Counted from the first letter of the stretch, positions 8,304-17,411 are shown. The stretch is 64,000 nt of DNA from Clostridiales bacterium (GCA_012519695.1 JAAYPT010000013.1:62001-126000); one strand, 5' to 3'. A program made the numbers and translations. The notes: a model not told the origin generated them from the letters alone.

Positions 8304-9813
8304 AAAGGAAGAGGGGAGTGTAACGGTATTCTTAGCACTTGTATTAGTGCTGATTTTATCATTTCTACTTAGTATGTTGGAGTTGGCGCGGGTAAACGGT
8401 TTGCAAACCATGGCAAATAGAAAATTGCAATTGGAAATGGAATCGGTATTTGGCGGTTATAACAAAGAGCTTTGGGAGCATTATGGATTATTGTTTTTGG
8501 ATATAAGTAATGGAAATGGAGAAGCAGACCTTCGGCTTTTGGAAAGCCGAATCATGGAAGAGGCATATCAAGAAAACAGACAATCGAATGTATATCGGTT
8601 GGCACTAAAAGATGTGGAAATAGCATCTTTTATAATGGCAACAGATCAAAACGGCGTGGAGTTCAAGCGGCAGGCATGTAGAATAGCAAAGCAACAGTTG
8701 GCAAAAGAGGGAATCGATGCACTGAAAGAGCAGGTGGATGTGTGGAAAAACGTAGAAAATGAAACTGGTGATTTAGAGCAAACATGGAAAGAAGCATTAG
8801 AAGCACAAGAAAATGCAGACAATGCAGAAAATACAGAGAAATCAAAAGATACAGAAAACGAAAGTGAGACAGGCAATCGACAAGAAATACCTAAAGAATC
8901 AGAAATGCTACAAGAATCAGAAGAGGTACTACCGGAAAATCCCATTCATTATATAACAGAACTAAAGAGTTCTCCATTGTTGGCAATCGTGTTAGGGGAA
9001 ACGTCGCAGTTATCAGGAAAAGGGATGGATATGGTTGACAGTCTGGATAACCGCACATTATTTTGTGGAAATATGACAGCAGATACAAATGACAGTGTGG
9101 ATAAGTTATGGCTGGTGCAGTATTTAAATCACTGTTTTTCCTGTAAAACAAAAGGTAGTGAACAGGAACATGTCTTAGATTATGAGTTGGAATATTGCAT
9201 TGCAGGAAAAGACACAGATAAGGAGAACTTAGAAGAAGTGGTAAAAAGACTATTGATTTTACGCCAAAGCGCCAATTTCGTTGCGATTATGAAGGATAGT
9301 CAGAAAAAAGAACTGGCATTAAAGATTGCCACCGGAGCAGTAGGATTTACAGGAAGTGCATCCCTTATTCGAACAGTACAAATGGGAGTTTTAATAGCGT
9401 GGTGTTATGGGGAGAGTATTTTAGATGTACGATGCCTTTTACGAGGAGAAAAAGTTCCGCTTATAAAAGACAGCACCCAATGGAAATGTAATTTATTTCA
9501 ATTGACAGAAAGCATTTCAGGAGAGAATCAGGAAAAACAGGAAGTGGGCATGAGCTATCAGGAATATTTGCAGATATTGTTGTACATGACAGAAGAAAAT
9601 CAGTTAACCATGCGTGCATTAAATATGATAGAGAAAAATATAAGATTGTTTTCCGGAAATGACAGGTTATGTATGGACACCATGACATCTGGGATAAAGG
9701 TAAATGCAGTTTATAGTGGGAAACCATTATTTTTCAGTGTGATTCCAGTTGGAAAGAAGATAAATGGAGATTACTATTTTTATACATCAAAAACATTTAT
9801 GTATGAAGAATAA
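8260..9813 (+). CDS. DUF5702 Tad-locus envelope protein
   Basis: The 517-residue protein has one N-terminal membrane helix (EEGSVTVFLALVLVLILSFLLSMLELARVNG), typical of DUF5702/TadG-like proteins in Firmicutes Tad loci, and a long outside part. A Glu/Asn-rich low-complexity stretch lies at about residues 180-235. The start ATG 8260 is inside the pilin gene and has only a distant GGAG, so it may depend on translational coupling. A role in pilus assembly or anchoring is inferred only from the neighbourhood. Confidence 0.7.
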   Translation: MIFLQKLQSVQDNSKKEEGSVTVFLALVLVLILSFLLSMLELARVNGLQTMANRKLQLEMESVFGGYNKELWEHYGLLFLDISNGNGEADLRLLESRIMEEAYQENRQSNVYRLALKDVEIASFIMATDQNGVEFKRQACRIAKQQLAKEGIDALKEQVDVWKNVENETGDLEQTWKEALEAQENADNAENTEKSKDTENESETGNRQEIPKESEMLQESEEVLPENPIHYITELKSSPLLAIVLGETSQLSGKGMDMVDSLDNRTLFCGNMTADTNDSVDKLWLVQYLNHCFSCKTKGSEQEHVLDYELEYCIAGKDTDKENLEEVVKRLLILRQSANFVAIMKDSQKKELALKIATGAVGFTGSASLIRTVQMGVLIAWCYGESILDVRCLLRGEKVPLIKDSTQWKCNLFQLTESISGENQEKQEVGMSYQEYLQILLYMTEENQLTMRALNMIEKNIRLFSGNDRLCMDTMTSGIKVNAVYSGKPLFFSVIPVGKKINGDYYFYTSKTFMYEE

Positions 9814-9836
9814 GTAGCAAGGGAGGGGAGGAAAGA

Positions 9837-10634
9837 GTGCCTCAAATATATAGAAAGGAAAAACAAAAAAGCTCTCTCAAACACAACGGATTAAAAGTTG
9901 GGGCACTGTTTTCTCCCCTTGCAAAAGGAAGTCTGACAGTAGAAACAGCTCTGGTGTTGCCTTGGTTTTTATTTGCAATGGTGACAGTGCTGTTCCTATT
10001 TCGGGGATTGCAGATTCAGTATATAGTGGGGGAAGCACTGGATGGGGCAGTGGCACAAACTGCATTAGAAAAAGAAATAGCACCAGAAGAGGCAGAAAAT
10101 GAAATAAAGTATTTATTTTATAAAAAAATAGAAGAGAGTCAGTGTTCCACAGCTATGATAAATTTAGGAATGGCGGGATTTTCGTGGAGTGATTCCGTAG
10201 TGGATGAACGCTATCTGGATATGAAAGTTGACTATCAGATAAAATTGCCCGGCTGGCTATTGCAGGATAGCATGTGGAAAGTTTCAAAATCCAGTAGATG
10301 TCGACGTTGGAAGGGGATTCCGGGAAATGGTGAAAACGGGAACAGTGCAGAATGGGTGTATATAACACCGGAGGGAAGTGTTTATCATAAAAGTAGAGAA
10401 TGCACCCATTTAAAATTATCCATCCATGCAGTATCAATGGAAGAGGCAGAAAAATATCGGGCATGTGAACATTGTACGAAGAAAACAAAAAAGACAGCTA
10501 TGGTCTATATCACAGAAGAAGGGGAATGTTATCATATAAAATTAAATTGTAGTGGACTGAAACGTACGATATATATGATGCGTTTTGACCAGGTAAAAGG
10601 GCGTAGCCCTTGCTCAAGATGTGGAGGAAAGTGA
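9837..10634 (+). CDS. TadE-like pseudopilin with two C-terminal Cys/His repeats
   Basis: GTG 9837 follows GGGAGGGGAGG. The N-terminal part has the TadE signature KGSLTVETALVLPWFLFAMVTVLFLF (about residues 31-57), a prepilin-like membrane helix with glutamate. The C-terminal third holds two tandem ~40-residue repeats (about 174-216 and 222-264). Each reads VYIT-E-G-x-x-YH, then C-x-x-LK, and closes with a C-x-x-C pair. The regular Cys/His spacing suggests metal binding, or oxidation to disulfides outside the cell. Similar single repeats occur at the ends of other clostridial surface proteins. The function of the fusion is unknown. Confidence 0.75.
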   Translation: MPQIYRKEKQKSSLKHNGLKVGALFSPLAKGSLTVETALVLPWFLFAMVTVLFLFRGLQIQYIVGEALDGAVAQTALEKEIAPEEAENEIKYLFYKKIEESQCSTAMINLGMAGFSWSDSVVDERYLDMKVDYQIKLPGWLLQDSMWKVSKSSRCRRWKGIPGNGENGNSAEWVYITPEGSVYHKSRECTHLKLSIHAVSMEEAEKYRACEHCTKKTKKTAMVYITEEGECYHIKLNCSGLKRTIYMMRFDQVKGRSPCSRCGGK

Positions 10635-10635
10635 A

Positions 10636-11049
10636 ATGCAAAGTGTAGTATTATTAATATTGTTGAGTATATGTGCAGTAGAGGATTTAAAACAGAAAGA
10701 GGTAACGGTAACATATATATTGTTATTTGGAATCATAGGGGTATTCTTACATTTATTTTACCCCGGATGTTCTGTATACAGTATGCTTTGGGGACTGTTA
10801 CTGGGAATTGCAGTTATGGCAATGAATGTTTTGACCCACGGAGAGATTGGATTGGGAGACGGAATTTTGCTAACAGTAACAGGCGTATATTTAGGGGGCT
10901 ATCAAAATCTGGAATTATTTTTAATTGGAATATGTCTTGCCGGAGTCTGGTCATTGGGAGTAATCCTATTAAAAAAGAAAAAACGTAAGGATAAAATTGC
11001 ATTTATGCCGTTTTTATTAATGGCATATGCATTTATGCTGGTAGTTTAA
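10636..11049 (+). CDS. Second prepilin peptidase, A24 family
   Basis: This 137-residue integral membrane protein carries two candidate catalytic aspartates, in CAVEDLKQKEV and HGEIGLGDGILL (the GxGD motif). I chose ATG 10636 because GGAGG (10623-10627) is ideally spaced; an upstream in-frame GTG at 10621 is possible. It overlaps nothing but begins one base after the TadE-like stop. It is clearly different in sequence from the peptidase at 3458, so the operon has two processing enzymes, perhaps one for Flp and one for the TadE-type pseudopilins. Confidence 0.8.
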   Translation: MQSVVLLILLSICAVEDLKQKEVTVTYILLFGIIGVFLHLFYPGCSVYSMLWGLLLGIAVMAMNVLTHGEIGLGDGILLTVTGVYLGGYQNLELFLIGICLAGVWSLGVILLKKKKRKDKIAFMPFLLMAYAFMLVV

Positions 11050-11050
11050 C

Positions 11051-11266
11051 ATGAGAGTGCAAGGAAGTTATACCGTAGAAGCAGCGTTGGTTGTTCCCAT
11101 TGTACTAGGGTGTATCTTATTGATTCTGAGTCAAACAATCGACCTATATATAGAAGTAACAGAAACAACCCGGTATGACCGATGGTGGGAGGAGTTTCAA
11201 CCGGCAGAGTCTTTTCGGAAAATAGAATTTTTAAGAACGTTTGAAAATAATAGTGGGGAGGAGTAG
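11051..11266 (+). CDS. Small TadE-like pseudopilin
   Basis: This 71-residue protein begins with MRVQGSYTVEAALVVPIVLGCILLIL, the TadE/pilin-like helix with the conserved glutamate, followed by a short polar tail. It starts two bases after the stop of the second prepilin peptidase and has no strong ribosome site of its own, suggesting coupled translation. It is probably a minor pilin processed by one of the two peptidases. Confidence 0.75.
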   Translation: MRVQGSYTVEAALVVPIVLGCILLILSQTIDLYIEVTETTRYDRWWEEFQPAESFRKIEFLRTFENNSGEE

Positions 11267-11268
11267 CA

Positions 11269-12495
11269 ATGAATATAACCTATCAGAGAAATTTGCATAA
11301 AAGTTATATGTGCATTGAAACAACAAAGGATATTGTACAATCCCACGAATTGATACTTTTGCAAAAGTATCAGGTACCGCAATTATTAGATATGCAGATA
11401 GTAATTCAAGATGGAAAAATGCAATATTGGTTTGAGGTTACAGGAAAACAGCAATTGGCAGATTATCTGGGGGGAAAACCCATAGGCATGGAAATGCTAA
11501 GAACAATTTTGTTTTCTTTAGAGCAAGTGTGCGAAAAAATGCCGGAATTTTTGCTGAAGGAAGATCGGCTTTCATTACAAAAAGAATTGATTTATGTAGA
11601 TTTAGCGGATAAAACAGTACATTTTACTTATTTGCCTTTTGAAGATGGTTGTTTTCCGGAAAAATTTCAAGCTTGGATGGCAGAGACATTAAAAGAAATC
11701 AATCATCAAGAGCAGGCGTGTGTGGAATTGGCATATCAGGTTTATGAAGCTTCTATCAATGAAAATATTAGTATTCATCAGGTATTGAGGGAAGTAATGA
11801 AAAATAATGTGTTAAAACCCGAGATTCCTATTTTTGAAACAGTAGAAAAAGAGAAGAAAGCGGAATTTCTACAACGGGATTTACAAGAAGAACAAGTACT
11901 ATCCCAAAAGAAAAAGATTGGAACGTTTTTGGCGGATGCAATAGCGGAGAAAAAAGAAGAAATACAGTGGGAAATAAAAGAATATTTCCAAAGTAGAGTT
12001 CCTTCTTCCATAAGAAATTATTTGAAGTCAAATGAAAGTCAAAAAGCAAAAGAAAGTACAATATTATCAAGATTATCAAGAAAAAAATCAGGAGAAAAGG
12101 AAAAGAAAACACAAAAGGAAAAACAAAAGAAAAAGAAAACTTCAAAGGAAATGCCAATTGAAATGTATCATACCCAAAAACTATATAAAAATAAAGATCA
12201 ACCAGAGGGAAAAATGGTGTACCAAGGGGAAAATCAATGTGAAGATATATGGATTCAGGGAGTAGAGTTTTTTATAGGGCGTAACTCCGGGCAGGCAGAT
12301 GCCAATATAAAAACAGAGAGCATCAGCAGACTGCATGCAAGAATTTTGAAAAAAGAAGGAGAGTATTATATTGAAGACTTAAATTCCACCAATGGAACTT
12401 ACCTAAATGGGGAAAAGTTGGAATATCATAAAAGTGAAAAATTAAATAAGAATGACATGGTACAATTTGGGGCAGAAGCCTATGTATTTTATTAA
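11269..12495 (+). CDS. DUF6382/FHA-domain protein of the Tad locus
   Basis: The 408-residue protein has an N-terminal alpha/beta domain of about 180 residues that looks like DUF6382. A very Lys/Glu-rich linker follows (about 240-300), and the C-terminal part is an FHA domain (FFIGRNSGQADANI, SRLHARI, EDLNSTNGTYLNG). FHA domains bind phosphothreonine. This points to control of the pilus by a Ser/Thr kinase encoded elsewhere, or to recognition of a phosphorylated partner. It follows the small TadE gene by two bases and is the last gene of the operon. Confidence 0.8.
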   Translation: MNITYQRNLHKSYMCIETTKDIVQSHELILLQKYQVPQLLDMQIVIQDGKMQYWFEVTGKQQLADYLGGKPIGMEMLRTILFSLEQVCEKMPEFLLKEDRLSLQKELIYVDLADKTVHFTYLPFEDGCFPEKFQAWMAETLKEINHQEQACVELAYQVYEASINENISIHQVLREVMKNNVLKPEIPIFETVEKEKKAEFLQRDLQEEQVLSQKKKIGTFLADAIAEKKEEIQWEIKEYFQSRVPSSIRNYLKSNESQKAKESTILSRLSRKKSGEKEKKTQKEKQKKKKTSKEMPIEMYHTQKLYKNKDQPEGKMVYQGENQCEDIWIQGVEFFIGRNSGQADANIKTESISRLHARILKKEGEYYIEDLNSTNGTYLNGEKLEYHKSEKLNKNDMVQFGAEAYVFY

Positions 12496-12501
12496 AATAG
12501 A

Positions 12502-12530
12502 TTGATTTTATCAGGGAAAATTTATATACT
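12502..12530 (+). promoter_or_regulatory. Predicted promoter of the flavodoxin-SCP2 gene
   Basis: TTGATT (12502-12507) and TATACT (12525-12530) are spaced by 17 bases, 30 bases before ATG 12560. It separates this gene from the pilus operon. Confidence 0.55.
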
Positions 12531-12559
12531 AAGGATAGTGAAAAAATTGGAGGCAGTAT

Positions 12560-13552
12560 ATGAAGATAAATATCTATTATGGCGGAAGAGGGTTGATGGA
12601 TGACCCGACAATTTATGTCATTAATAAAATGCAGGAAGTATTAACAGAGTTAAGAGTAAACGTAGAGCGATATAATATATTTGAATATAAGAATAGCATT
12701 TCCACGTTACCACAGACTATTAAAGATGCAGATGGAATCATCCTGGCGACCACAGTAGAATGGTTGGGAATCGGTGGCTATATGCAGCAGTTTCTGGACG
12801 CATGCTGGTTGTATGCAGACAAGGATAAAATAGCAACAACGTATATGCAGCCCATTGTCATGTCTACGACTTACGGGGAACGGGAAGGAGAACTTACCTT
12901 ATCAAATGCATGGGAAATTTTAGGTGGACTTCCTTGCGCAGGTTTATGCGGTTATGTGGATGATTTGGTCTCTTTTGAAATGAATCATGATTATACATTG
13001 ATTATTGAGAAAAAGGCAGAGAATCTGTATCGAACCATTTCTCAGAAAATCAAGAATCTTCCAACAAGTAATCAGGCAGTAAAACAGTCTGTACTGCGTA
13101 CCCAGCAGATGGATTTAACACCACAGGAAAGTGAACAGCTTTCCAAGTTTGTGTCAAACGACAATTATGTAAAAAAACAGAAGGAAGATATTGAAGAGTT
13201 GACCAGTATGTTTAAGGATATGATGGGAAAGAGTGAAACGGAGGACGAGGTAGCGTATATCCATGAGTTAAAAAATGGGTTTGTACCACAGGAAGATTTC
13301 TCGGCAATCTATACATTTATGATAGAGGGCAGGAAAAAGCCATTAACCATTAATGTTCACAATGAAGAATTAAATATTCATTACGGACAGGAGGAGCACG
13401 TAGATGTATTAGCAAAACTTCCGGTTTCTGTAATGGAAGAAATCATACAAGGAAGAATGACCTTTCAGCGGGCATTTATGACAGGTGCAATGACTGCAAA
13501 GGGTGATTTTAAAACGTTAAAAATGTTAGATCAGATATTTGTTTTAGGATAA
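12560..13552 (+). CDS. Flavodoxin-like/SCP2-like fusion protein
   Basis: Residues 1-170 form a flavodoxin-like NAD(P)H:FMN reductase fold (MKINIYYGGRG, DADGIILATTVEWLGIGGYMQQFLD). The C-terminal part (about 235-330) resembles an SCP2/sterol-carrier-like domain (GRKKPLTINVHNEELNIHYG...GRMTFQRAFMTGAMTAKGDFKTLK). The fusion is unusual in that a redox-like domain is joined to a lipid-binding-like domain. GGAGG precedes the start. It is followed by the HIT gene after 15 bases, probably in one transcript. The substrate is unknown. Confidence 0.65.
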   Translation: MKINIYYGGRGLMDDPTIYVINKMQEVLTELRVNVERYNIFEYKNSISTLPQTIKDADGIILATTVEWLGIGGYMQQFLDACWLYADKDKIATTYMQPIVMSTTYGEREGELTLSNAWEILGGLPCAGLCGYVDDLVSFEMNHDYTLIIEKKAENLYRTISQKIKNLPTSNQAVKQSVLRTQQMDLTPQESEQLSKFVSNDNYVKKQKEDIEELTSMFKDMMGKSETEDEVAYIHELKNGFVPQEDFSAIYTFMIEGRKKPLTINVHNEELNIHYGQEEHVDVLAKLPVSVMEEIIQGRMTFQRAFMTGAMTAKGDFKTLKMLDQIFVLG

Positions 13553-13567
13553 GTAGGAGGTAGCACA

Positions 13568-13984
13568 ATGAAAGACACAAATTGTATTTTTTGTAAAATT
13601 GCAGCAGGAGACATTCCATCTAAAACCATATATGAAGATGAGCAGTTTCGTGTAATTATGGATATTAGTCCAGCAACTAAGGGACATGCTTTAATTCTTC
13701 CAAAAGAGCATTATGCAAATCTGTATGAAATCCCGGAAGAAGTTGCAGCAGATGCCATGAAATTAGCAAAGAAGCTGGCAAAGAAGATGAAAGATACTTT
13801 GGAATGCGATGGATTTAATTTAGTACAGAATAATGGAGAAGTAGCAGGACAGACCGTATTTCACTTCCATATGCATTTGATTCCGCGTTATAAAAATGAC
13901 GGGAATGAGGACAAGATTTGTTGGAATCATCTGGAATTGAGTGATAGTGAATTAGAAGAGATTCATCAGAAGCTGATAAAATAG
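13568..13984 (+). CDS. HIT (histidine triad) family protein
   Basis: The 138-residue protein has the family N-terminus with a zinc-type CxxC (C6, C9 in NCIFCK) and the histidine triad H99-F-H101-M-H103 followed by LIPR. HIT hydrolases of this group cleave nucleoside phosphoramidates such as AMP-lysine. It starts behind AGGAGG. It is likely a cytoplasmic housekeeping enzyme co-transcribed with the preceding gene. Confidence 0.92.
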   Translation: MKDTNCIFCKIAAGDIPSKTIYEDEQFRVIMDISPATKGHALILPKEHYANLYEIPEEVAADAMKLAKKLAKKMKDTLECDGFNLVQNNGEVAGQTVFHFHMHLIPRYKNDGNEDKICWNHLELSDSELEEIHQKLIK

Positions 13985-14025
13985 AAAATAATGCAAATCA
14001 GAATCAATCTTACGTTTGGTTATGC

Positions 14026-14054
14026 TTGAATTTAAAGTGATTTAATAGTATAAT
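14026..14054 (+). promoter_or_regulatory. Predicted promoter of pgi
   Basis: TTGAAT (14026-14031) and TATAAT (14049-14054) are separated by 17 bases and lie 47 bases before the pgi start. Confidence 0.65.
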
Positions 14055-14101
14055 TTCTCCGATAAGAAGTTATAACATATCGATTTAAGGAGGCACGAAT
14101 C

Positions 14102-15682
14102 ATGATCAATTGGAATAATTTGGATACAGTTCATGCATATCAGGAACTTTCCAAAGTAGTGCGCGTAAATTTGGGAGAAACTATGACAGGAGAAAATGGT
14201 GCAGAACGTGTAAAGAAGTACTCTGTACCTATGGGAGAAGGACTTGTTTATAATTATGCAGCAAAACAGGTCGATGACAATGTACTTGCAGCACTTGCAA
14301 AATTAGCAGAAGAGACTCAGCTGGTAGAAAAGTTTGAGGCACTTTACAATGGTGAAGTTGTAAATACCGGAGAAAAGCGTCGTGTACTTCATCACATGAC
14401 CCGCGGACAGTTGGGAGAAGCTGTAGTAGCAGATGGCGTAGATAAGCGTACATTTTATGTAGAGCAGCAAAAGAGAATTGCAGAGCTTGCAAACAAAGTG
14501 CATAATGGTGAGATTACAAACGCAGCAGGAGAGAAGTTTACAACTGTTGTACAGATTGGTATCGGTGGTAGTGACCTTGGACCTCGTGCAATGTATTTAG
14601 CACTTGAGAATTGGGCAAAAGTAAATCATACTTTTAAAATGGAAGCAAAGTTCATCAGTAATGTAGATCCGGATGATGCAGCAGCCGTGTTAAATAGTAT
14701 TGATGTAGCACATTCACTTTTCGTACTTGTTTCAAAATCAGGTACAACACTTGAGACATTAACCAATGAATCTTTTGTAAAAGATGCATTAAAGAATGCA
14801 GGCTTAGACGCTTCTAAGCATATGATTGCAGTTACAAGTGAAACATCTCCATTAGCAAAGAGTGATGACTATCTTGCAGCTTTCTATATGGATGATTATA
14901 TCGGAGGACGTTTCTCTTCCACTTCTGCAGTAGGTGGTGCAGTTTTATCACTGGCATTTGGACCGGAAGTATTTGCACAGTTCTTAGAGGGTGCCGCAGC
15001 AGAGGATAAACTGGCTAAGAACAAAGACTTACTTGCAAACCCGGCAATGTTAGATGCATTGATTGGGGTTTATGAACGTAACGTATTGGGATATCAGAAT
15101 ACAGCAATTCTTCCGTATTCTCAGGCATTGAGCCGTTTCCCAGCTCATTTACAGCAGCTTGATATGGAGTCCAACGGAAAATCTGTAAACCGTTTTGGTG
15201 AACCGGTAAATTACCAGACAGGTCCTGTTATTTTCGGTGAACCGGGAACTAATGGACAGCACTCCTTCTATCAGTTGCTTCATCAGGGAACTGATATTGT
15301 ACCACTTCAGTTTGTTGGATTTAAAAACAATCAGATGGGCAGAGATGTTGTGATTCAGGATAGCACAAGTCAGCAAAAACTGTGTGCAAATGTTGCAGCA
15401 CAGATTGTTGCTTTTGCATGTGGTAAAGCCGATGAAGACCGCAACAAGAGTTTTGAAGGTGGACGTCCATCCAGTATTATCATTGGTGAACAGTTAAATC
15501 CTAAGACACTTGGAGCACTTTTGGCACACTTCGAGAATAAAGTTATGTTCCAGGGATTTGTATGGAATATCAACAGCTTTGATCAGGAAGGTGTACAGCT
15601 TGGTAAAGTATTAGCAAAGCGTGTATTAGCACATGAAACAGACGGAGCTTTGAAAGTATATAGTGATTTATTAAATATTTAA
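14102..15682 (+). CDS. pgi: Glucose-6-phosphate isomerase
   Basis: The 526-residue protein interconverts glucose 6-phosphate and fructose 6-phosphate in glycolysis. Visible family blocks are IGIGGSDLGPRAMYLAL (sugar phosphate site), VSKSGTTLETLTN, DYIGGRFSSTSAVGG, QLDMESNGKSVN and EPGTNGQHSFYQLLHQGT. AAGGAGG precedes ATG 14102. It has its own promoter and a shared terminator with murG, so it forms a single-gene unit. Confidence 0.96.
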   Translation: MINWNNLDTVHAYQELSKVVRVNLGETMTGENGAERVKKYSVPMGEGLVYNYAAKQVDDNVLAALAKLAEETQLVEKFEALYNGEVVNTGEKRRVLHHMTRGQLGEAVVADGVDKRTFYVEQQKRIAELANKVHNGEITNAAGEKFTTVVQIGIGGSDLGPRAMYLALENWAKVNHTFKMEAKFISNVDPDDAAAVLNSIDVAHSLFVLVSKSGTTLETLTNESFVKDALKNAGLDASKHMIAVTSETSPLAKSDDYLAAFYMDDYIGGRFSSTSAVGGAVLSLAFGPEVFAQFLEGAAAEDKLAKNKDLLANPAMLDALIGVYERNVLGYQNTAILPYSQALSRFPAHLQQLDMESNGKSVNRFGEPVNYQTGPVIFGEPGTNGQHSFYQLLHQGTDIVPLQFVGFKNNQMGRDVVIQDSTSQQKLCANVAAQIVAFACGKADEDRNKSFEGGRPSSIIIGEQLNPKTLGALLAHFENKVMFQGFVWNINSFDQEGVQLGKVLAKRVLAHETDGALKVYSDLLNI

Positions 15683-15710
15683 TAAATCAAAATAAAACTT
15701 GAGCAAGAAA

Positions 15711-15745
15711 AAGGGAAGATTTGAATCAACAAATCTTCCCTTTTG
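15711..15745. terminator. Bidirectional terminator between pgi and murG
   Basis: A 13-bp perfect stem (15711-15723 with 15730-15742) has a six-base loop and is flanked by an A-run on one side and a T-run on the other. It can therefore stop transcription from both convergent genes. Confidence 0.8.
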
Positions 15746-15752
15746 TGCACCA

Positions 15753-16820
15753 TTATTTTTTAGCAGCTTCTTCAATAATTTGAACTACAGTTTCCACTGA
15801 GTTCATCTGTTTACTTTCTTTCATGGCGGTGATGTATTGGTCACGATTTTCATAGAGCTTTTGCACCGCATCTAAAAGAACTACATTACTTAAGTTCTCT
15901 TCTTCAATCACCATACTAAATCCCTGTTGTTCAAAAGAATGTGCATTTAATATCTGGTCACCACGGCTGGCATTGGCAGAAAGTGGAATCAAAATATTTG
16001 GCTTATGTAAGGCAAGTAATTCGCAGATAGAATTTGCACCGGCACGGGAAATTACAATATCTGCAAGAGCAAACATATCACTTAATTCCTGGTTGGCATA
16101 CTCAAATTGGGCATAGCCTGGGGTACCATGTAAGGATTTGTCCAGATTTCCTTTTCCACACAGATGAATAACCTGATAGTTCTTTAAAAGTTCTGGCAAT
16201 ATGCCACGAACAACCTCGTTAATAAACTGGGAACCGCTACTTCCACCCACTACCAGAATAACAGGTTTTTCCTCTGTCAAATGGCAATAATTCAGAGCAT
16301 TTTGACGGTTACCGCTCAATAACTCGCTTCGAATTGGAGAACCGGTAAGGATGGCTTTGTCAGCCGGAAGATATTTTAAGGTTTCCGGGAAGTTGCAACA
16401 TACCTTATAGGCATTTGGAATAGCAAGCTTGTTAGCAAGTCCCGGAGTAATATCAGATTCATGTATAATAGCTGGAATGTGGCAACGCTTTGCGGCAAAG
16501 ATAACAGGAACAGACACAAATCCTCCCTTAGAAAAAACTACATCCGGTTTCAATTTCTTCAAAAGTTTACGCGCCTGACCGTATCCTTTTAATACCTTAA
16601 AAGGATCGGAAAAGTTCTTTACATCAAAGTAACGGCGTAGTTTTCCGGAAGAAATACCATAATAAGGAATACCGCAGTCTTCAATCAGCTTCTTTTCCAT
16701 TCCTTCATAGGAGCCGATGTAGTGAATATCATATCCCAGTTCTTTTAAACGGGGAAGCAATGCAATGTTAGGAGTAACATGTCCGGCAGTTCCACCGCCG
16801 GTAAGTACGATTCGTTTCAT
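15753..16820 (-). CDS. murG: UDP-GlcNAc:lipid II N-acetylglucosaminyltransferase MurG
   Basis: MurG adds GlcNAc to lipid I to make lipid II at the inner face of the membrane. The N-terminus MKRIVLTGGGTAGHVTP has the membrane-donor glycine loop. The acceptor part has GKLRRYFD and VFSKGGFVSVPV, and the C-terminal domain has VVGGSSGSQFINE and ADIVISRAGANSICELLAL. I start at 16820 because GGAGG lies just upstream; an earlier in-frame ATG at 16832 would overlap that site. It stands alone, away from a cell-wall gene cluster. Confidence 0.95.
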   Translation of the reverse strand: MKRIVLTGGGTAGHVTPNIALLPRLKELGYDIHYIGSYEGMEKKLIEDCGIPYYGISSGKLRRYFDVKNFSDPFKVLKGYGQARKLLKKLKPDVVFSKGGFVSVPVIFAAKRCHIPAIIHESDITPGLANKLAIPNAYKVCCNFPETLKYLPADKAILTGSPIRSELLSGNRQNALNYCHLTEEKPVILVVGGSSGSQFINEVVRGILPELLKNYQVIHLCGKGNLDKSLHGTPGYAQFEYANQELSDMFALADIVISRAGANSICELLALHKPNILIPLSANASRGDQILNAHSFEQQGFSMVIEEENLSNVVLLDAVQKLYENRDQYITAMKESKQMNSVETVVQIIEEAAKK

Positions 16821-16999
16821 TAGAACCTCCAAAATTATTTTTCAAATTATCATTACTCATTATTTTATACTCCTCTATAAAAAAGTCAAGGGAAACATGT
16901 CGTCGAAAAAGCCCGAAACATGCGATGAAAAGTGGGTTTGTCCTACTTTCCAAAAGTAGGAAACTCCATTATAATAAGAGAAGAAAAGGAGGCGGGATT

Positions 17000-17314
17000 A
17001 TGAATACAGTAACAGAGCTACTGCAAAATTACGGAGAGATAGCAAAAATCGGACTGGAGGCAGTGTTTGGAATAGTGATATTGTGCCTGCTAACAGGGAT
17101 TTTAAAACAGATAAAAAGATTAAATTCCAGTTTGAAGAGCATTACTGCAAATATGCAGGCGTATTTTGATGTGATTCTTACAGAAGAAGAGGAAACAGAT
17201 GGTGAGCAACATATGGAACGGGAAGAGGAAATTAGAGCTAAGATAGAAGCATTGAAAAAGCAGGAAGAGGATGAACAAATCTTTAATGCTGTTTTGCAGG
17301 AATATTTTTCCTAA
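17000..17314 (+). CDS. Small membrane-anchored coiled-coil protein, unknown function
   Basis: ATG 17000 follows AAAAGGAGGCGGG. The 104-residue product has one membrane helix (IGLEAVFGIVILCLLTGILK, about residues 17-36) and a charged, helical tail rich in Glu (EEEIRAKIEALKKQEEDEQI). A TATAAT lies at 16970-16975, with a short palindrome (16942-16960, cctacttt arms) where the -35 box would be, which might be an operator. I do not recognise the family. Confidence 0.6.
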   Translation: MNTVTELLQNYGEIAKIGLEAVFGIVILCLLTGILKQIKRLNSSLKSITANMQAYFDVILTEEEETDGEQHMEREEEIRAKIEALKKQEEDEQIFNAVLQEYFS

Positions 17315-17362
17315 GACGAGACAAAACTTGCGTAAACTATGAGAAACTTGCGGAAATAAAAC

Positions 17363-17402
17363 AAAGAGCACTACATATATTCGTGTATGTAGCGCTCTTT
17401 TG
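17363..17402. terminator. Terminator between the small membrane gene and the chemotaxis receptor
   Basis: The stem pairs aaagagc-a-ctacata (17363-17377) with tatgtag-c-gctcttt (17386-17400) and is flanked by T and A runs. It serves two convergent genes. Confidence 0.75.
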
Positions 17403-17411
17403 GTATAAGCA

